Source: Tubiluchus corallicola
Lineage: Eukaryota; Priapulida; Priapulimorpha; Priapulimorphida; Tubiluchidae
DNA length: 64,000 nt
NCBI GenBank assembly: GCA_030141605.1
Contig: JAQGDQ010002374.1
Coordinates: forward strand, 310,001 to 374,000
Reading direction: 5' to 3'
Shown piece by piece: positions 58,401 through 64,000 of the stretch; positions within the stretch are counted from its first letter, which is position 1; every line of letters starts with the position of its first letter. The notes under the pieces are model-generated. The model worked only from the letters and a program-made list of their open reading frames with translations. It had not been told where the DNA came from and made no database searches. The translations under genes were made by a program, and so were the position numbers.

Positions 58401-61400
58401 TCAAGTATCAACTTCTTAAATTACTCAGGGCTTAGAAAAGCTGGCGAAAGACATACAGATAGACTGAATGTGCCATTATAATTCTCACCATTCTTTCTCC
58501 TTTTTTTGTATTTTTCTCTTGTAAGTGGCTATTACAATTTTAGTTTTATCAAAAACTTGTATGTATTGTCTCACCAATCTATTGTACTTCTTCACGTTAA
58601 ATGTCGTGACTGACTTCACGTGAAAGGCTTTTATGTAGGTTGCATATAAAACTGTTAGCTGATCACTTAGTGCTGTTCCATAATTGTTAATGATCATGTA
58701 TGTATGTATTTATTCTATTCATTATCATACTGATAAAATGCACTTTAAACCAAGTAGCTGTGTTTATGGACTGTCAAAGAATGATTTCATTTGCCGCATG
58801 TTGATTTTGTTTACATTTGAGTTCGTTCCGTTTACATCTCTTTAAATAATTTTAAAGTACAGGTAATGCCCTACAACCTAGTAATAATAAATAATGATAA
58901 CCAACTTACCTGACCCTGGCCAAGTGATATTCTTTGTATACGATTCTCATAGAAACCTAAGTCAGTGGCAAACTTAAGTAAACCAATCATAGGATCGGCT
59001 CCTGGTGATAAAATGAAAATTAGTGGACTGCAGCAGTGTGAGTCGTTATATGAACCCATGAGGTCAAAGGTCGGCGGCTCTATATAAGAAGCACCAAGAT
59101 GGTCTGTAATGAACGCCTGAAAATGTATATTGCATTTATTTACACATAGTTTTAATTGCATAATTTAAGTCTGAGCTCACTGCTCATCAGCTTACTACAG
59201 CAAACCTTCAATATAACAAACCCTGTTATAAAGAACTTCGTATACAACAGACTATTTCTACTTATTACCCGTAAATTGGTTTATCTGCTGATCTATAATC
59301 TAGACTGCTGGGCTGGGGTGGGTTAGCTGCTGATTACAGTAAACTGCTGCTACTTATAGAATATAGACTGCACGGCTGTATGTGGTAGGTTAGCTACTGA
59401 TTTCCATGAACTGATTTATCAGCTGATATTGTCTAGAGTCTAGACTGCTGGGTTGTGGTGAGTTAGCTACTGATTACAGAAAGTTGGTTTAATAGCTGAT
59501 ACTGTCTAGGTTCTAGAGTACTGGGCTGTGGTAGGTTAACTACTAATTACAGAAAACTGATTAATCTGCTGATGCTATCTAGAGTCTAGATTGCTGGGTT
59601 GCAGTAAGCTACTGATTACAGTAAAAGTATCCAAGGAAAAGTGCTTTAATAATTAGATAGAATGAGTTTCTAAATTGTTTGCTTCACTTTTTTTCTATTA
59701 ACTTATAATTTTGCCAAATTTGAATCACTCAGTCAAACTTAGAAGTCAGACCAATATATCCACACCTTTAAAACAATTAATTAGCACTTGTTCTAACTCT
59801 GTACTACAGTTGACATGCGTGTTATCAGACTGAGAATCATAGAGTTAATTAAGCACGTTTCCTCATATTGGTAGCAAAACAGCATTAAGCATTAAATTCG
59901 CTTCACATTCAATTTCTTTAAATGCGACACCAATAGAAGCCGACAAATTTGGCAAGACCAAAAACTACTTATACGCTAGTTTAATCTACAAAAGAAATTG
60001 TTTAGTACTTAGAAAAACCAGTAAACATTTAGACTTTAGTGTGACATAAATAAACATTCCTTTTTACTGACGTTTTTTTCAATAAGATGTGCTATAAAGT
60101 CACCTGGTTGTAACTGACTGTTAATTATGGCAGACTATCTTCAATTGCAGCACCCTAAGTTAATGGTGAAAAACAAATACACTAGATACATAAAGTAGTT
60201 TCATTGCTTACAAGATAACCTACCTATATTAGCAATTTATTATATTTTAATCTCATCTAAAGTAATTTCATTTAATCATTTCATTTAATATACCAAAGGT
60301 AAAATTAAATTACGTTTTAAAGTCAAAATTGGGGTTCTTACCTGAACTGCTGGAACAATTTTATCTGGCCTTAAGCAGCGAAGGACAACCATGCGATCTA
60401 AATCTGTCAAGTTGTTCCATTCACCGGGATAGGTTTCTTTGCTGGGTGATGTGGAATCATATACCCGTTTCCACTCTTTCAGATTCTCCACAACATCTGA
60501 TATTTGACGTATCAATATATTTTATAGAAATATACATATACAATACAAGATACTGCGATTTAAATGAAAGATTTTTTTTTAAATTGCAAAATCATACATG
60601 GTTTAGTGCACCAAGTTATGGTGTGGCCATAAGGCTACACGTCTTAGTTTTAACAGTAGATGAAATTTTAACTGCTACAACTGCAAGTACAGTTATAAGT
60701 TGTTCAGGTATAATTTCTAAAGCAGAACATTTTTAAACACTAAAAACAGCATGTTTCGAGCACAATTTTAAAAAGATAAGTTACGTTTCATAAACCCATT
60801 CAGTGACTTCAATTTTGAAGCGCGGACGATTTCCGACCAAGATTTGTCTGTAAGCCAATCAGAAGCTGGATTTGGATACGGATTCTCCAGTGCTACTCCA
60901 CCAGTTAGAAGAAATCTCCACGTGTCATCATTTATCTCACCTCTCGAAAATCAAAGGAGTGAAAAAACGTTAAAAAATTGCTGTTCTTTAGAATCAGTCC
61001 AAGGATTTTTTGAAAATTCTGATCCAGCTTTTCTTAATCAGAATTTTTATGTCTTATGCTACAATGATAAAACACTTAGGTATTTGGAATTGGAGTAAGC
61101 AAGTTTAATGTATTCATTAGTGTCTTATAAATCAAAGGATTTAATCTCCTGATTAAAAAATCTTTATTATGGCATTTTATGCTTTAGTTAGATTTTGGGT
61201 TAATAACCTAATGACCTAACTCATCTTCAGACTGCAATAAATGAAATAAGTGAAGAACAATTAATTTTTTTTTGTAAATAAGGCAATATTTGTATAAATA
61301 CTCCAGGTTAAATTATAGGAGATCTCCGAGCAACATGAGCCCCAGAGGTGCAGAGTGCATGACCCACCAGTGTGTGGACATGCTCTGCCACTCACCAATC

Positions 61401-63714
61401 ATGTCCCAACCATGGGTTAAATAGTGAACCCTCAACGGCTGATCAGGTGAAATTGGACTTGCTCGTTGAATTCAATTGTGAAGGCGAAGGAAGGATATGC
61501 ATGGCGGGCAGGCGGACAAAGGCGGGCTCTAAAGGATCTGAGTATTGGCAGCTCACTTCAGAAATCCTAGCATCCCGATCGTCTTGGCTATCTCTTGCCA
61601 TCGGATGAATGCTTGGATTCCGAAGCATGTGCGACTGAGGTTCTTGCACATCAGGATCACTTAAATCAAATCTTTGCACAGGTTATTCCTACTATCTTTG
61701 GGATCATCGTCTTCGTTAATGAAGGGCAACCATAACATATAAATATCAAATAACACTGATGTGTTAATATTAACTGTAATACTAACTAGAGCCACAAAAG
61801 TCTAGTTAGCTCTACTATGTGTATGTAGATATGTGATATGTGTGAGGCACAAGTATGGCATCACACATACATTGTTAGACAGCTTAAAACACTAGTCTCC
61901 TTTACTCATATAATAATAAATAATAATAATACACTTATTTATAATGTGCTCTTTCAATAAAATTTTTTGTCAAAGGCGCTGGTTCAATTAGAAATATTTA
62001 GCTAAAACACTAAAAAATTATAATGTAATTAGACCTATAAATCATAAAAATATGCAAAACATTCACCACTAGCTTATACGTTAAAATACTGCTTAATATA
62101 AATGCGAATAAATAAATATAATAAATATAAATAAATATACAAATATGAACATCTGCTATGATTGTAGTAAAAGGTACAAGTAAAAGCATAGCATCAGTGT
62201 ACACTCAGAATGAAACCAAACAGCAACAATCTAAAAACAGCATATGGGTAGATTAGCTGAAACGTAACCAGTGGTGTCGTGCTATAGGGGCCCGCCCCCC
62301 CCCCCAATTTTTTAGAAAATGTCAAAATGGCAAACGGTAAGCAAATTTATTTCCAACTTTTTGACACACAATAGCGGGCCAGCGCTCCATAAATGCGAAC
62401 AGTATGAGCATTTCGGTACAGTAGCCCAAAAATATTTTTTATCATTAAAGTTTGTCGCCGAGTTAAATTATTCTGACTGTTAATACGTGCCTGACCAGAT
62501 GTGTTTACCTGAAAGTCAGGATGTAGTTAATTTGTTTGCATGTAATCTATTCAGGAGGCAGGCAGGAACAGTTAACAAAGCAGCTCGTTGAGTAGCATTA
62601 GCGTCTTTGCAGTTAGACTGTTAGTTAAAACGGCTCAGTTAGCACTCGAGCTTCGTTCAGCAGTGTGTTATAATAGTGAGCAAGTGGAAATAATAGAGCA
62701 AAAAGAATGCAAACATTGAAGTCATGTTGAGTTAGCCTAATACCAGAGAGTCAGTTTGTCGAGCTAGCCTAGTACCAGAGAGTCGGTTTGCGAGATACAA
62801 ATTGATGAGCCACCTCCTGATTGGACATTACCGACTCTTTGCTACTCCTTAGCGACTCTTTCCCACAAGTTTGCTGCATAAAAGGGCGTGATTTTGAGCA
62901 CATTTCATCATTTTTCTCCTACTAGATCTTTTCGCCAAATCTTTGGATTCCTGACAGCTAATAAATACTTAATTAAATTTTAATTAAATTTTTAATTTTA
63001 ATTAAGTTTCCGTTGCTATAGCTTTAAGTTAAATGCCAGTTGGGAATTAATAAATCGTTTTTCTTGCACGCAAAATACTGTGTGGGAATTCAAAATTATA
63101 CGTTTTTTAAACATTTAAGTTCCGCCATTATATACAGTCGCCCCCCCCCCCCCCCAATTTTTTTTGGTGCACAACGCCCCTGAACATAACTAAAGTATTT
63201 TCCAGGTGAAAGAATGCTACTTTTCAACAGTAGCTGTTGTATTGCTTTTTTAACGATAAACCACTTTTTCTTTTGTTTCTAAATCCATGCCAAAATGCAC
63301 TAGCTGACATGTCATACAAATCACATTAAAAGAATTTATTACCTATTCATTACCTATTTGGCTTCTTTTAACTACTTAATTAGTGCACAATAGGCTCTGC
63401 CTATATAAACTGGTTGTACGTTTGTAAATTTACCACTGATGATGACAGCAGCAGCCTGTCAAAATGTTTTGCATAATTTTAACTTTTTAATGTAAAAGTT
63501 TTAATAAAGTAGTGTTTTGTTTTTAACTATAAAAGAATTGATATTCTACTTACTCTCCTTTCATTATGCCAATGCAAAGAAGAAACGAAAACAATAATTT
63601 GTCTTTTTCAAACAGAGATCGGCAAACATTGCGGTAGATACTGTTAGTGAAGTGCATGTTCAGGTTCCTTAGTCGTTCTTCCAAGTGTTCCGATTTGTTG
63701 CTGTCAATTATTGA
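46403..63714 (-). CDS. DNAH7: axonemal dynein heavy chain 7, C-terminal 786 residues (5' part off window)
   Basis: Inner-arm axonemal dynein motor heavy chain, driving microtubule sliding in cilia. Fourteen exons, 63714-63554, 60942-60785, 60496-60342, 59116-58910, 57157-57041, 55375-55172, 53509-53372, 52162-51999, 51315-51162, 49737-49479, 48484-48349, 47449-47361, 47218-47097 and 46699-46403, join in phase without a stop. They cover the end of the AAA ring and the C-terminal domain. Marks in order: [183 protein letters not shown] and a final [20 protein letters not shown] to CQLDD-stop. Wording such as KTSARRG and DKGPP favours DNAH7 over DNAH3/12. Full length would be near 4000 residues, so about four fifths lie upstream of 64000. 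Exon 60942 uses a less usual GAG acceptor. Confidence 0.93.
47560..47960 (+). mobile_element. LINE 3' end remnant in a dynein intron
   Basis: The plus strand at about 47785-47925 reads [11 protein letters not shown], then [20 protein letters not shown] and a stop, the GRPxKTWxEVV...W-x-x-x-I-x-x-x-P ending of a non-LTR polyprotein. A TGATGATGATAATGATGATGAG simple tail follows at 47945-47967. Upstream is broken by shifts. It is antisense to the host gene. Confidence 0.6.
48965..49033. repeat. (AGC/AGT)n trinucleotide repeat, dynein intron
   Basis: An imperfect trinucleotide run (AGT, AGC, ACA units) between the exons at 48349-48484 and 49479-49737. Confidence 0.9.
50580..50746. mobile_element. 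retroelement 3' tail with hairpin and (TCTATG)n
   Basis: A complementary pair CAGGGCA...TGCCCTG (about 50617-50663) is followed by A-rich sequence, AATAAATG and about three TCTATG units (50724-50746). A 3' hairpin followed by a short tandem tail is the usual end of CR1- or RTE-like elements. No coding part is visible to the left. Confidence 0.45.
51418..51510. repeat. (CTA/CTG/CCA)n trinucleotide repeat, dynein intron
   Basis: An imperfect trinucleotide run with CTG, CTA and CCA units, about 100 bases upstream of the dynein exon at 51162-51315. Confidence 0.85.
53703..54010 (-). mobile_element. LINE C-terminal and 3' UTR remnant, dynein intron
   Basis: The minus strand reads [27 protein letters not shown]-stop, [16 protein letters not shown]-stop (stop at 53847-53849): the APKLWNxLPxxIR...FKxxLKTHLF ending of a non-LTR element. 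The AT-rich 3' UTR continues to about 53703 and matches a second copy at 61915-62095. It is in the same orientation as the dynein gene. Confidence 0.7.
54327..54638. mobile_element. hAT-type MITE with perfect 8-bp target duplication
   Basis: A 312-base element whose ends are CAGGGACACATTAT and, read inward, CAGGGCCAGATTAT. It is flanked on both sides by CTTGTAAG (54319-54326 and 54639-54646), an exact 8-base duplication as hAT transposition makes. Internal GGGCCCC blocks lie near both ends. It does not encode a protein. The intact duplication suggests a fairly recent insertion. Confidence 0.9.
58193..58245. repeat. tandem repeat of GACATTTGGACA units
   Basis: Three head-to-tail copies of a unit of about 16 bases built on GACATTTGGACA, preceded by a related ACATAAGACATTTGG. 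It lies in a dynein intron. The Cys/Met-rich frame on the minus strand is produced by the repeat. Confidence 0.8.
59270..59627. repeat. minisatellite, about five units of 62-78 bases
   Basis: Units begin near 59301, 59363, 59441, 59512 and 59588 and share CTGGGCTGTGGTAGGTTAGC, TACTGATTACAG, TGATTTATC-type and GTCTAGAGTCTAGA blocks. Units differ by small indels and substitutions, so it is an old array. It lies between the dynein exons at 58910-59116 and 60342-60496. Confidence 0.85.
61320..61680. other. GC-richer segment inside a dynein intron
   Basis: About 360 bases of near-balanced composition with sharp change to AT-rich flanks. Overlapping frames on both strands (61372-61608 plus, 61443-61679 minus) have no recognised motif. 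It probably marks an inserted element of unknown class. Confidence 0.4.
61915..62095 (-). mobile_element. second copy of the LINE 3' end
   Basis: Shares GTGCTCTTTCAATAAAA, TAGAAATATTTAG, CATTCACCACT and TACTGCTTA, in order and orientation, with 53703-53880, roughly three quarters identical by eye. It breaks off at the codons for KQYC, so it is a severely 5'-truncated insertion. Confidence 0.65.
62269..63182. mobile_element. hAT-type non-autonomous element, 914 bases
   Basis: Ends CAGTGGTGTCGTGC and, read inward, CAGGGGCGTTGTGC match at 11 of 14. Flanking 8-mers AACGTAAC (62261-62268) and AACATAAC (63183-63190) match at 7 of 8, as expected of an ageing hAT target duplication. A poly(C)-AATTTTTT block lies near each end (62289-62307 and 63140-63165), both in the same direction rather than inverted. 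Two direct 32-base repeats lie at 62729-62760 and 62761-62792. No transposase is encoded. Confidence 0.8.
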
Positions 63715-63722
63715 CTGGAATG

Positions 63723-63910
63723 TAAGTAAGTAAGCAATTTATTGTCATAAAATTTCAAAAAATTTATTACCAGGATGATATTCATCATGTAATGATAACT
63801 TGCGCTCTCTTTGCAACCCTGTGTTATAGGTTGCTGTTCAGTTCCTATTACTTTTGAAGCAGATTTAACAACCTGATCAAGAGCATAAAATGTACTGGCA
63901 AAACAGATTT
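63723..63910 (-). mobile_element. LINE fragment with (TTAC)n tail beside a dynein acceptor
   Basis: The minus strand reads LDQVVKSASKVIGTEQQP at about 63827-63880, like the L-x-x-I/V-V-x-x-A-S-K-I-I-G block that follows the reverse transcriptase in some LINEs. It then runs into AATAAATTGCTTACTTACTTAC, ending 8 bases before the TTCCAG acceptor of the first dynein exon in this window. The coding similarity is short, so the call is tentative. Confidence 0.35.
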
Positions 63911-64000
63911 ATGATGATTAATTTCACATCCAGCTGGTTTCCTTATAAAAATGTAAAGCTAGTGGTCTTGCCGTGGTTAGCCTTTTGTCTATGTAACATT

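Noticed and set aside
61443-61679. Minus-strand 78-codon frame with a DPDVQEPQ start
   Set aside because: It overlaps a plus-strand frame of equal quality. Neither has a recognisable domain, so only the composition is reported.
46403-63714. Dynein heavy chain pseudogene
   Set aside because: All fourteen exons keep frame and splice sites across 2361 coding bases with conserved motifs, so decay is not supported.

Overview
This is an AT-rich, intron-rich nuclear segment of an invertebrate animal. The evidence is spliceosomal GT-AG introns, a full-length CBP/p300 co-activator, an axonemal dynein heavy chain (so the animal has motile cilia) and a dense load of degraded LINE, hAT and pogo/Tigger-type elements. 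The species cannot be fixed from sequence alone. Seven PRPS coding exons and a very conserved CBP point to a slowly evolving, intron-retaining lineage; a basal deuterostome, tunicate, cnidarian or lophotrochozoan would all fit.

Layout. 1-3209: no gene; a pyrimidine-rich tract, a long inverted repeat and an (AT)n run. 3210-5161 (+): a three-exon orphan gene for a 271-residue single-pass membrane (or long-leader) protein with a mostly helical outer part. 5162-6884: intergenic, with a compound (GA)n/(G)n/(GT)n repeat. 6885-14368 (+): phosphoribosyl-pyrophosphate synthetase, 7 exons, 318 residues. 14369-18694: convergent intergenic space with a TA-flanked MITE and two GC-rich hairpins. 18695-43069 (-): complete CBP/p300 orthologue, 30 coding exons reconstructed here, 2382 residues, all phases consistent, one non-canonical GC-AG intron. 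43070-46402: CBP promoter, a decayed LINE reverse transcriptase piece and a GC-richer unexplained segment. 46403-63714 (-): the last 14 exons (786 residues) of an axonemal dynein heavy chain closest to DNAH7; its 5' part lies beyond the right edge.

The genes are ordinary neighbours, not a pathway: a nucleotide-precursor enzyme, a chromatin co-activator and a cilium motor. The novelty lies in (i) the orphan gene at 3210-5161, whose architecture resembles a four-helix cytokine and has no family I recognise; (ii) the mobile-element record inside the introns, including two hAT elements with legible 8-bp target duplications and a pogo/Tigger derivative, with a residual N-to-C-terminal fusion ORF, nested in a LINE tail; and (iii) a decayed copy of CBP exon 2 inside CBP intron 1. 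Splice models were built by hand from donor/acceptor dinucleotides, reading phase and remembered family sequences; no search was run.
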